A stretch of DNA of 64,000 nt from Promethearchaeota archaeon (GTDB lineage: Archaea > Asgardarchaeota > Lokiarchaeia > Sigyniarchaeales > SOKP01), in contig JAEOTR010000060.1 of the NCBI GenBank assembly GCA_016839705.1, positions 62,001 to 126,000 on the forward strand, read 5' to 3'. The position numbers and the translations under genes are program-made. The notes beneath the pieces were generated by a model that saw only the letters and a list, made by a program, of their open reading frames with translations, had not been told where the DNA came from and did no database searches. This document shows, piece by piece, positions 55,874 through 63,770 of the stretch. Every line of letters starts with the position of its first letter. The first letter of the stretch is position 1.

Positions 55874-56743
55874 ATGACAATCTACGAACTTAGTATCATC
55901 TCAACAACTGGGTTCCCATATTATAATAAGGTAATTAACCCTATACCTGAAGGAGTAAGAATTTTTCTTAGATTTTTTGATTTTTCCAGTGATAAATCCA
56001 TTATCCATGACCAATTAGATTCCGATTCAAAATTTGATCTTACTGCCGGATTAATATCAGCTTTATTCGAATTTGCTCGCAATATAGATAAAAAAATTGT
56101 AAGACTTGAATTTAAAGCAAAGAAATCACCTAAAAATTCCAAAAAAGTAGAAGAAAAAAACAAAGAGAAAGGAGACGTATTGGTTACAGCCCAAACAGAA
56201 TCATTTCTACTCCATAATTCAGTGCGTGAAAAGGTTAGATTAATTTATAAGAATTTTATAAATGCTAAAGTTCCTCTCGACTCTGCGGATTCGATTATAA
56301 AAAATGAAGAGAATAAAATTATTGATATTTTAACAGATTCAAAAGCGAGAAAAACGATTTCTAATCACCAAAGTGAACTTAAACATACCGCAAACAACTT
56401 CATGAGTGAAATGAAAGATTATGGTCTATGGGGAATATGCATAACGTCATTTGATCTATCTCCTATAGTTGCATATGGCAAGAAATATTCCCTCAACCAT
56501 GTCAATGAAATTTTAAGGCATATCAGCTATATCCCTGATATTGATCCTTTAGAATGGATATATAGACAATCATTCTTTTCTGAGGAACAAATCCAAGTCT
56601 GCATTATCAAATCAGGCATAGGACCAACAATTGAAGATACATTATTCGAGCCCTATTTTTATCTACTATTTGCCGATCCTCAAAGTTATTTTGGAGAATT
56701 CCCTGCTAAACTGACTGCTGCGTTCAATAATATCCTTGGATAA
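55874..56743 (+). CDS. Possible longin-like / small-GTPase-regulator-type protein
   Basis: A 289-residue protein not matched with certainty. The first about 130 residues have the strand-strand-helix feel of Asgard longin or roadblock-like proteins: MTIYELSIISTTGFPYYNK, then FDLTAGLISALFEFARNI, a second strand set, and VREKVRLIYKNFINAKV. The second half (LWGICITSFDLSPIVAYGKK) is mixed alpha/beta and may be a repeat of the same fold. An upstream 16-codon frame from 55827 ends in a TGA overlapping this ATG. The assignment is pattern-based and weak. Confidence 0.45.
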   Translation: MTIYELSIISTTGFPYYNKVINPIPEGVRIFLRFFDFSSDKSIIHDQLDSDSKFDLTAGLISALFEFARNIDKKIVRLEFKAKKSPKNSKKVEEKNKEKGDVLVTAQTESFLLHNSVREKVRLIYKNFINAKVPLDSADSIIKNEENKIIDILTDSKARKTISNHQSELKHTANNFMSEMKDYGLWGICITSFDLSPIVAYGKKYSLNHVNEILRHISYIPDIDPLEWIYRQSFFSEEQIQVCIIKSGIGPTIEDTLFEPYFYLLFADPQSYFGEFPAKLTAAFNNILG

Positions 56744-56770
56744 AAAACCTAAAATTCAAGAGATATAAGA

Positions 56771-57541
56771 CTATTGAATACTTTTCTCAGCAGCTTGCAC
56801 TATCTCAGCTAGGGACTCTGATTGAAGTGAAGCCCCACCAACTAAACCACCATCAATATTCTCTTTGCTAAATAGGATTTCAGCATTTTGTGGCTTTATT
56901 GACCCACCATATTGTATCCTTACTGAATCTGCGGTCTCTTGGTTATATTTTTGAGAAATTAATTCACGTATAAACATGTGAATCTCCTCTGCCTGCTCAG
57001 GAGTCGCTGTTTTTCCTGTACCTATTGCCCAGATTGGTTCATATGCTATTACTGTTTGAATCATCTGATCTCTCGTAAGATCCTTAAAAGATCCCATCAT
57101 TTGGTTTTCTATTACATCTTTGGTTCTTCCTGTTTCTCTTTCCTCTAGATGTTCACCAATGCATACTATAGGTTTTAAACCAATCATTAAAGCTTTTTTC
57201 AATTTTTTATTAACTATTACATCTGATTCATTGAAAATATTTCTTCTTTCACTATGTCCAAGAATAATATATTCAACTCCAATTTCCTTTAAAAACTGTG
57301 GTGATATTTCCCCGGTAAAGGCTCCCTTTTCTTCATAATACATATTCTGAGCTCCAAGCTTAACATTTGTATCTTTTATAATTTCATAAGCACTTATCAA
57401 TCCCGTAAATGGAGGTGCGATTACCACCTCAACATTTATTACATTTTTAATCAGAGGAACGAAATCAATCAACATTTCTTTCGATTCTTTCGGTGTACCT
57501 CTATTCATCTTCCAATTTCCCCCAATTATTGGTTTTCTCAA
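56771..57541 (-). CDS. tpiA: Triosephosphate isomerase, bacterial/eukaryotic-length type
   Basis: Interconverts dihydroxyacetone phosphate and glyceraldehyde-3-phosphate. Catalytic Lys in IGGNWKMN, His in LGHSERR, Glu in AYEPIWAIGTGK; the phosphate loop is in IQYGGSIKP and GGLVGGASL. At about 256 residues it is of the long form seen in bacteria and eukaryotes, whereas classical archaeal enzymes are about 225. I prefer TTG at 57541 (giving MRKPIIGGNWK), about 25 bp from TATA-like TTTAAAAATA (57561-57570, minus), that is a leaderless start; TTG at 57556 or 57583 would add residues across that promoter. Confidence 0.93.
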   Translation of the reverse strand: MRKPIIGGNWKMNRGTPKESKEMLIDFVPLIKNVINVEVVIAPPFTGLISAYEIIKDTNVKLGAQNMYYEEKGAFTGEISPQFLKEIGVEYIILGHSERRNIFNESDVIVNKKLKKALMIGLKPIVCIGEHLEERETGRTKDVIENQMMGSFKDLTRDQMIQTVIAYEPIWAIGTGKTATPEQAEEIHMFIRELISQKYNQETADSVRIQYGGSIKPQNAEILFSKENIDGGLVGGASLQSESLAEIVQAAEKSIQ

Positions 57542-57560
57542 CTTCTTTAACCTCAAAATA

Positions 57561-57570
57561 TTTTTAAATA
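57561..57570 (-). promoter_or_regulatory. TATA-like element of tpiA
   Basis: TTTAAAAATA on the minus strand, about 25 bp before TTG 57541, supports the shorter start. Confidence 0.35.
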
Positions 57571-57663
57571 TTAAAAATACCAATTTTCGTTATTTATCAA
57601 TTAAGATACAGAGACTATTAAACTCTCACGAAAAATTTAAAAAATATAATCAAAAAGAAAGAG

Positions 57664-58173
57664 CTAAGATAATTCAGATTTAGGAAGTTTTTCAGGTAGT
57701 TTAGTGGCTTCTAAGAGCTTTTTTACTTCATCCATATCAGGAGCCATTATCTCTGGCAAACCTAATTGTGTACGCCTTCTTTCTATAGCAGGTTGCATTG
57801 GAATTGCTTTTCCATGCTCTAACACTGTTGAAGCTTGACCTGTATAATGAACAGGTGCTTCACCTCTCTCTACACTCATATTTTTTAAAAGTGTAAAGAT
57901 CTCTGTTAGCTCAACTTTTTGAGGACATACTTCATCACACGTGTCACATACAGTACATCCCCAAATATTAAAAGCATTCTCTGGTCCAAATATTTTCTCT
58001 TTAAGACCTAATAGGGCATCTAAAATTAACCGCCTCGGGTTGTATCTACCCTCAGTAACCTGCGCTACCGGACATGCTCCACTACAAGTTGCACATTGAT
58101 AACAATATGCTAATGTATTACCAATCTCATTTCCAAGAATTTGGTTTCTGAAATCAAAATCTATAGTTGCCAT
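57664..58173 (-). CDS. hdrC: HdrC-like iron-sulfur protein (heterodisulfide reductase subunit C)
   Basis: Small electron carrier with two 4Fe-4S motifs, CYQCATCSGACPV and CTVCDTCDEVCPQ, in the HdrC arrangement, followed by a helical C-terminus. HdrC passes electrons between HdrA/flavin-bifurcating units and HdrB. Length of 169 fits. No hdrA or hdrB gene is adjacent, so it may serve complexes encoded elsewhere, with F420 or ferredoxin as possible donors. Confidence 0.88.
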   Translation of the reverse strand: MATIDFDFRNQILGNEIGNTLAYCYQCATCSGACPVAQVTEGRYNPRRLILDALLGLKEKIFGPENAFNIWGCTVCDTCDEVCPQKVELTEIFTLLKNMSVERGEAPVHYTGQASTVLEHGKAIPMQPAIERRRTQLGLPEIMAPDMDEVKKLLEATKLPEKLPKSELS

Positions 58174-58579
58174 ATGAATTGATCTGTTTATCTTATTATT
58201 ATCTAGTATAACTTATTGTCGATTTTAAAATTAATTCTTTTAAAATTTAGTTTTAAAATTAGTAAATTCACTTCATTTGCAGAAGTTTCAACTCTGATTG
58301 TTTCAAGTAATCTAATGATAAAATATCTATCAAAAATTGTTGCTTCAATGCTTATTTACACTTTCGTGTAATGTTATTCTTAACACATGAGATAAGGTAT
58401 TATTTTAGTTAGAAGTTCCAGTATTATTGTTAAATAGATCGGTACCTGCATTACTTTATCGCGATTTTTGAACTTTATGCTCTTTTCAGCACACACATTT
58501 ATAGTTAGAGTTTTTATTTATTAATTAACAATTTTGTATATTTTTTCTTAAAAATCTATTCAAAACACTGAGTAAAAGA
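58174..58579. other. Intergenic region without recognised features
   Basis: 406 bp of AT-rich sequence between the divergent hdrC and ICMT-like genes. It is expected to hold promoters for both; no gene, repeat or RNA was recognised. Confidence 0.5.
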
Positions 58580-59284
58580 TTGCCAGGTATGATAAAAGAA
58601 GTAATAATACGTGTATCTGAAAAATTTATTATAGTTATTATTTCCATCTTTTTGTATGTACCAATAATAGTTGGTATTTTATCACCAATGTTAATATTCT
58701 TCCCACTTGATCTTTATATTTCTTGGTCATTAATCGGAGATAGGCTGTGGATGTGGGGTTATTATCTAATTCCTTCACACTCACTTACTCTGGTAATCTC
58801 GATTGAAGCGTTTCTATTTTGCTTTGGATTAGGATTACTTCTATCTGGGTTATTTACCTTGGTAAAAGAAAAAATAAAGGGAGTTGGGTTGGTTAAGACC
58901 GGAATATATAAATATTTTCGACACCCGCAGAATTTAGGCATTGTCCTAATGGTGCTCCCATTCGCAATATACGTTCCAGGATTCAGAGATATTGGAATTA
59001 GAATGGGCGAGATAGCATCTTGGCTATATTTTGCCTTCTTTATGTGCCTCTATTCTTTTTATGAGGAATGGCGTTTATCAAGAAAATATGAAAATGAATA
59101 CCTAGAATATTATGGAAAAACAGGACACTTCATTCCTAAAATAAAAGATAAAAAAACTGAAACTCCACCAAGAATAAATTTCCTAAAGAAAATTCTAATA
59201 ACAGTTTTAGTATACGTGTCCTTTTATTTTCTACTCGACTTGATAATACGATTATTCTTTGATTTAATAATCTATTACAAATAA
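58580..59284 (+). CDS. Membrane methyltransferase of the ICMT/PEMT-like family
   Basis: Four to five membrane segments and the family's C-terminal SAM-binding motif: TGIYKYFRHPQNLG, then EEWRLSRKYENEYLEYYGKTGHFIP. This is shared by isoprenylcysteine carboxyl methyltransferases, phospholipid methyltransferases and relatives, so the acceptor (lipid, prenyl-Cys or other) is not defined. Start TTG 58580 or, equally good, ATG 58589 (MIKEVIIRVSEK). No prenyltransferase gene is in the window. Confidence 0.8.
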   Translation: MPGMIKEVIIRVSEKFIIVIISIFLYVPIIVGILSPMLIFFPLDLYISWSLIGDRLWMWGYYLIPSHSLTLVISIEAFLFCFGLGLLLSGLFTLVKEKIKGVGLVKTGIYKYFRHPQNLGIVLMVLPFAIYVPGFRDIGIRMGEIASWLYFAFFMCLYSFYEEWRLSRKYENEYLEYYGKTGHFIPKIKDKKTETPPRINFLKKILITVLVYVSFYFLLDLIIRLFFDLIIYYK

Positions 59285-59558
59285 AACATAGGTTTGATTT
59301 TTTCTGGTGTAATTTCATACAAATAACCGATAATATTTGTAAAGGAGTAAGCCGAAATGCTGCTGTTGAATATATAAAGGAAATGAGTTTATGGGAAATT
59401 CAACAATAGTACTGGGTAACAATGTTAAGTTTCTAAATATCAGTCTCATCAGTATTAAATTCATTTAATTTAAATATTATAATTGTATAAAGAATATCTT
59501 GAAGGGTAAAACTATATCGAGTATTATTAAGTAAGTATGTTAAAAAAAAAAAATTTGT
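59285..59558. other. Intergenic region
   Basis: 274 bp. It contains a frame of about 35 codons (ending near 59408) without a start codon; I do not regard it as a gene. It is otherwise AT-rich promoter-like sequence. Confidence 0.4.
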
Positions 59559-61661
59559 ATGCCATCCCAGAAATTAAGTTTATTAAGCTTAGTAAGGTAT
59601 ACCAAGAACGAACTTCTACTTGAATCGTTCCTACAGGCAAAAGGTGAACATCGATATAGGATTTTAGAAAGATATAAAAAGAAAGGGCGTTCACTCAAAC
59701 TTAAAGTAATAATTACTAAAATCATATATGCGGTTATATTTGGCATTCTTCCTATAATGCCATTATTAACTTATTTTCAAATTATCGAAAACCTTATAGA
59801 AAGTCCTGTTTCAATTGAAAGTATAATATTTTTTGGAAGTATTCTCTTTACATTGTATTTTAGTCTACAATTTTTTAATTTCTTTCTAATGGGGCTATTA
59901 GAATCTGGTATGATAATGTCTGGTATTATCTTTCGTTGGCTTGAAACTTTGCCAATTTCAAGAGATAAATTACACAAATTAGCTTATTTAACTATATTCC
60001 GAAGTTTTGATATCCCGATGATTGTAATTGTATTAGGGTTTCCAATTGCAATACTCGTTGGAACTCAGAACATCCTAATTTTTTTTGTAGCTTTAGGTAT
60101 TTCACTCTTAAATATTATTTTTTCCTTTAATCTTCTTATTATTTTTGGAGAAAGACTCAATTGTGTCTTAGATTTTAACAAAGGTAGTTCGAAACGATCA
60201 CTTTTAATTAGGTTGTTTCATATCCTGAGTTATTTAATAGTAATTCTTGGAAGCATATATATAATCCAGTGGGTTTTTAGCTCACTTGATGAGATTTTTC
60301 GATTAATTATAGAACTCGAATACCCTTCAATGGTAAATCTTATTCTTAGCATGATACCATATCCCTTCAATCCAAGTTATTTATTCTCAAGAATTATTAC
60401 ATTTAATCAAGGTTCTTTAGAATCCTGGGTCAGTATCTTTATTGGTTTAGGGCTATTTATAATTCTAACCTGGTGGAGTCATCTAAAAGCATCAAAAACA
60501 CTTAAAAAAATCACATATACGAAATATCGAAATACTAATAAAGATGGTCGTTCAGAATTAGTAGGAAATGAAATTCACATTAGGATTAAAACTCACTCTC
60601 CAATTGAAGCATATTTACGTAAAGATTTATCCGCAGCTTCACACGATCTTAAAACACTTCTATCTATGATAATGCCTATAATCCTCTCATGTATTTTTTC
60701 CTTTTCCTTTAATATTGGTAATATGGGAGTTGCGATTTTATTAGAAAGAGATCTATTTTATAATTGGGTGGGTATATTGTTTTTTAGTCCAGTAATATCC
60801 AGTATGCTAGTATATGGGGTATTAAATATAGAGATATCCGGTAAATCTGTTATGGCATCGCTACCGATCAATCCTCGAGAACAAGCAATTGCAAAATTTG
60901 AATTATTAATAATTCTTCAAACACTTGCAGTATTTACTCCTCTCTTGATATATATAAATACAGACAAATTTCTTCTTTTACTCTTCACAGTATTATTAAC
61001 TCTACCTACAGTATGGGTATATATAGTTTTAACTTTTGAATTAAGAGTTCTCTATTTTGGTAAATTTAAAAACCATTATGTAGTTGATGAAGTTAATCCA
61101 GAAAGTAGGAGTTTTAAATGGATTTTAATCTTGTGTATTCAAGATATTATCTCTTTCTGGCAAATCTCAGTCTTAATTACATTTTATTTAAATCAGCAAT
61201 TTCTTAATTCATTAATTTTCTCCTTTTTTGCAGTAGATTTAATAGGATTCCTAAGCGTTGTTGTTTTATTTGAAAAAATTTTCCCAGATCTTCCAGCATT
61301 CAAAACAATTCCCATATTTCAATACGATTTCCAAAATTTGCCCAAATATACATTAGATGCAAAACTTACCACGCTTCCTTCAGCTGAGAAAGCACAAATA
61401 ATTAAAGAAATGAATAAAAATCCCGATGTATATTCTGATAAGATAAAAGAGAAAATTGACCTAGGAAATAAATTAATGAAACAAGAAAAATTCGATGAAT
61501 CAATACATGAATTTCAAATTGCTTTAACTCTTATTAAAGAGAAATTTAACATTTTACCCGATACAATAAGAAATAGGTTTAATGAGGGAAACGAAATTAG
61601 AGAAATTTATAGTTTAATTAATCAATTGGAAATTAATAAAATTAAAAACAAGGAGCAATAA
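59559..61661 (+). CDS. Polytopic membrane protein resembling ABC-2-type permease
   Basis: 700 residues with about 12 hydrophobic segments in two similar halves. Phrases such as ETLPISRDKLHKLAYLTIFR and later MASLPINPREQAIAKFELL are typical of ABC-2/exporter permeases, in which such cytosolic segments precede membrane helices. The last about 90 residues are soluble helices (IDLGNKLMKQEKFDESIHEF), TPR-like. There is no ATPase gene beside it, so it would need one from elsewhere. Identity as a permease is likely but unproven. Confidence 0.65.
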   Translation: MPSQKLSLLSLVRYTKNELLLESFLQAKGEHRYRILERYKKKGRSLKLKVIITKIIYAVIFGILPIMPLLTYFQIIENLIESPVSIESIIFFGSILFTLYFSLQFFNFFLMGLLESGMIMSGIIFRWLETLPISRDKLHKLAYLTIFRSFDIPMIVIVLGFPIAILVGTQNILIFFVALGISLLNIIFSFNLLIIFGERLNCVLDFNKGSSKRSLLIRLFHILSYLIVILGSIYIIQWVFSSLDEIFRLIIELEYPSMVNLILSMIPYPFNPSYLFSRIITFNQGSLESWVSIFIGLGLFIILTWWSHLKASKTLKKITYTKYRNTNKDGRSELVGNEIHIRIKTHSPIEAYLRKDLSAASHDLKTLLSMIMPIILSCIFSFSFNIGNMGVAILLERDLFYNWVGILFFSPVISSMLVYGVLNIEISGKSVMASLPINPREQAIAKFELLIILQTLAVFTPLLIYINTDKFLLLLFTVLLTLPTVWVYIVLTFELRVLYFGKFKNHYVVDEVNPESRSFKWILILCIQDIISFWQISVLITFYLNQQFLNSLIFSFFAVDLIGFLSVVVLFEKIFPDLPAFKTIPIFQYDFQNLPKYTLDAKLTTLPSAEKAQIIKEMNKNPDVYSDKIKEKIDLGNKLMKQEKFDESIHEFQIALTLIKEKFNILPDTIRNRFNEGNEIREIYSLINQLEINKIKNKEQ

Positions 61662-62067
61662 CCAAATTTTCGTCAATCTTCTTCACTTACTAACTTTTTT
61701 AAACGAACTAATCTAACTATTTAGAACATCTTAAGAAACAATAACTAGATTTTTTAATTGTGGTTATTTGGAAATACTTTGTCTTAGGGTAAGTGACTAT
61801 TCTGGAACCTGCTACTGATAATAAAAAAGAAAAGAAAAAAAGAAAAAATTTCAGATTTATTAAGGATGGTTTACCTTTCGAAGGTTCCCCATCCCATCTC
61901 ACTGTGATTTATGCATTTTTTGATTTCTTATGATATACTAAAATGATTTCATCATTAAAATCCATTTATAAATTCTAAATAAAACCAATAAAAGCAATTA
62001 AATATTTATTCCCACAATTATATAACAAAAACAAAAATAATTGTAAAACACACAAAATTGAATTATC
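61662..62067. other. Intergenic region with a possible small ORF
   Basis: 406 bp between the permease and thioredoxin genes. It contains the doubtful ORF at 61793-61933 and AT-rich sequence that probably includes the thioredoxin promoter (AATTATATAACAAAAAC around 62014). Nothing else was recognised. Confidence 0.5.
61793..61933 (+). CDS. Doubtful 46-residue ORF
   Basis: GTG-started frame with a Lys-rich stretch and then FIKDGLPFEGSPSHLTVIYAF, which reads more like protein than the surrounding sequence. There is no clear ribosome-binding site or family. It may be a small protein or chance. Confidence 0.25.
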   Translation: MTILEPATDNKKEKKKRKNFRFIKDGLPFEGSPSHLTVIYAFFDFL

Positions 62068-62454
62068 ATGACAAAAATAGAAGAACTCCAAGAATTTGGA
62101 CTTGAAATCACCGATGACCTAAAAGAAGGCAAGGTTATCCTCGATGTATACACTGAAATTTGAGTGAATATATCACTCAAACAGGATTGGTGTGGACCTT
62201 GCAAATTTGTTAGCCCTGTTCTAGAGAAACTGAAGAATGAAGGATTAATTAAGTTATTGAAAGAGGACTTAGATAAAAATCGACCACTCGGCGAAAGATT
62301 TGGAATTACTGCCATACCAACATTGCTTTTTTTCAAAAATGGTGAACTCTTAAACCACCCGATAGAAGTTCAGGGCCAAATGCTAGTAAGAAATGGTGTG
62401 ATGGTGGGGGCTGCCGGGGAGCCTATTTTAAGACAAATTATTGACCAGATGTAG
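62068..62454 (+). CDS. Thioredoxin, reading frame interrupted by a 30-nt insertion
   Basis: Exon-like part 1 (62068-62157) encodes MTKIEELQEFGLEITDDLKE and on to ILDVYTE; part 2 (62188-62454) begins WCGPCKFVSPVLEKL, with the cis-Pro in ITAIPTLLFF. Joined, they give a normal 118-residue thioredoxin with TEWCGPCK. Between them lie 30 nt with in-frame ATT TGA, so direct translation would stop after 31 residues. If the second part were translated alone from GTG 62164 it would lack the first beta-alpha unit. The rest of the gene shows no decay. Splicing, translational bypass or inactivation are the options; see the insertion entry. Confidence 0.85.
62158..62187 (+). other. 30-nt hairpin insertion in thioredoxin gene, candidate archaeal mRNA intron
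   Basis: The insertion holds a perfect 9-bp stem TTTGAGTGA / TCACTCAAA with loop ATATA. Just outside, CTG in the upstream exon can pair with CAG in the insertion, leaving an AAA bulge that contains the 5' border (after the second A) and a GATT bulge around the 3' border. This is a relaxed bulge-helix-bulge layout as cut by archaeal splicing endonuclease. No target-site duplication is visible. Length matches the tRNA-Ala intron in this window (30 nt). Confidence 0.65.
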
Positions 62455-62529
62455 AATTTGGAAGGAATACATTACTTTTTTATTTCATTTTTTTATTTAA
62501 GTAAAAGGAATCTCATTTTAGCAAATTGA

Positions 62530-62778
62530 TCATCCCTTTCTTAGTAAGGTCGTAACTTTTCTATAATCTGCATCATTTTCAGTAATAACCGTTTTCAGGG
62601 CTTGAAATTTGTAGTGAAGCTTTGAGTTGTCTTCAGATTTTATCAATTTCTCAATTGAGTTAAGTTTGGAATTCAATTTTTTTCTAATTTTCCTTAATCT
62701 ATAAGTTTCATATAGAAGATCTAATTGATTATAATCTTCAATTCTCTGAATTGGCTCTTTAAATTTAATTTCTGTCAT
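62530..62778 (-). CDS. Small hypothetical helical protein
   Basis: 82 residues, highly charged, predicted to be mostly helical or coiled coil (LYETYRLRKIRKKLNSKLNS). ATG start and clean frame; no family recognised. Divergent from the next small gene. Confidence 0.55.
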   Translation of the reverse strand: MTEIKFKEPIQRIEDYNQLDLLYETYRLRKIRKKLNSKLNSIEKLIKSEDNSKLHYKFQALKTVITENDADYRKVTTLLRKG

Positions 62779-62850
62779 TTTTTTGGTTAGAAATATTTCA
62801 GTGATAAAGAATAAATTCTTGTATATTTAAACAAAAAAAAAGAGAATTTT

Positions 62851-62860
62851 TTATATATAA
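62851..62860 (+). promoter_or_regulatory. TATA box of the small gene at 62880
   Basis: TTATATATAA lies about 25 bp before TTG 62880, giving a leaderless transcript and supporting that start. Confidence 0.5.
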
Positions 62861-62879
62861 AAAAATAATTAAAAAAGGT

Positions 62880-63125
62880 TTGAAGTTTAAGATTTTTGTT
62901 GAAACGCAAGAAAATGAAGTTTATAAAATACGGATGAGAAGGAGTAAGCAACCAACGAAAATTCAAAAAGAAATAGTAAGTAAGATAAGCTCATATAAAA
63001 CTGATAAGAAGTTTAATTCTGTTGAGATTCAATTGGAACTCCATGAAAAATTATTAGATATTTATTTAATGCACTCTGACAGGCAAACTAAAACACTTTT
63101 AGATTTTAAGTCTATTGCTAAATAA
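62880..63125 (+). CDS. Small hypothetical protein
   Basis: 81 residues, basic, with strand-like start MKFKIFVETQENEVYKIRMRR and helical remainder. TTG start placed exactly at leaderless distance from a TATA box. After the stop is a perfect inverted repeat AAGAAT-ATA-ATTCTT (63124-63138), a possible 3' end. No family recognised. Confidence 0.6.
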   Translation: MKFKIFVETQENEVYKIRMRRSKQPTKIQKEIVSKISSYKTDKKFNSVEIQLELHEKLLDIYLMHSDRQTKTLLDFKSIAK

Positions 63126-63240
63126 GAATATAATTCTTCTTAGTATAACATTGTTAGTATAAATCATACGAATAATCTGTTAAAACGGTTACAAATTTTT
63201 TATTTAATGCTATTTTTTCAATATTAAATTAAACATAGGA

Positions 63241-63768
63241 TTGCATAATAGAAAGATGAATTATACAAGGGCAGATTTAACGCAAACGGATGCAACCATG
63301 AACCAGATGAGAAATGCTGTGTATGAGTTAGCTCGATTCATGGAGAAAAATGGGATAGCAGATTTAAAGAATAAATTAAGGAAGATGGGAAGAAATATTG
63401 CCAGAACCTACGTTCGATACTGGAAACCAACAAATCAAGTTATTGACTCCAATTTAAAAGACGTAATTACAACTATTTATCAAAAAATTCTCAACAGTTC
63501 TGTTTCTATTGAAGTTGTTGATAATGAAAATTTGGTTAAAGTTCAAGATTATAAATGTGCTTTATGCAAATATCAGTACGATGATATAGAAATAGCAGGG
63601 TGTGAGATTATCTTAGGAATGGTGTCTGAAATCATAAACCTTATCAATGGTGAAGTTAAAAATACCTCTTCTGTATTTATAGAACCATTAGAAGTAGCAG
63701 AATCTCGAGCATATGGGAATAAAGTCTGTATTCAAGTATACAAATACAAAATTGGTGAGGGGAGTTAG
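63241..63768 (+). CDS. TRAPP/V4R-like domain protein, first of a pair
   Basis: Probably related to the Bet3/TRAPP-V4R fold. A helix with LRKMGRNIARTYVRYW resembles the family's LxxMGxxIGxRL element; then come strands (VSIEVVDNENLVKVQDYKC), CALCKY, a helix with CEIILGMVSEIINLI, and closing strands (VAESRAYGNKVCIQVYKYKI). TRAPP-domain proteins are reported from Asgard archaea, where they are candidates for primitive membrane-tethering functions. Start is TTG 63241 or ATG 63256. The next gene, likely a second member, begins 2 bp after the stop. Confidence 0.5.
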   Translation: MHNRKMNYTRADLTQTDATMNQMRNAVYELARFMEKNGIADLKNKLRKMGRNIARTYVRYWKPTNQVIDSNLKDVITTIYQKILNSSVSIEVVDNENLVKVQDYKCALCKYQYDDIEIAGCEIILGMVSEIINLINGEVKNTSSVFIEPLEVAESRAYGNKVCIQVYKYKIGEGS

Positions 63769-63770
63769 AA

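Noticed and set aside
59297..59408. Open frame of about 35 codons ending EYIKEMSLWEIQQ
   Set aside because: No start codon and odd composition; probably chance or a remnant.
62161..62163. TGA in thioredoxin as selenocysteine
   Set aside because: It is not at the redox position, the WCGPC cysteines are intact downstream, and ten residues would be inserted into the core strand; no SECIS-like element was seen after the gene.
62164..62454. Stand-alone short thioredoxin starting at GTG 62164
   Set aside because: It would lack the first beta-alpha unit, which is encoded intact just upstream in a compatible frame.
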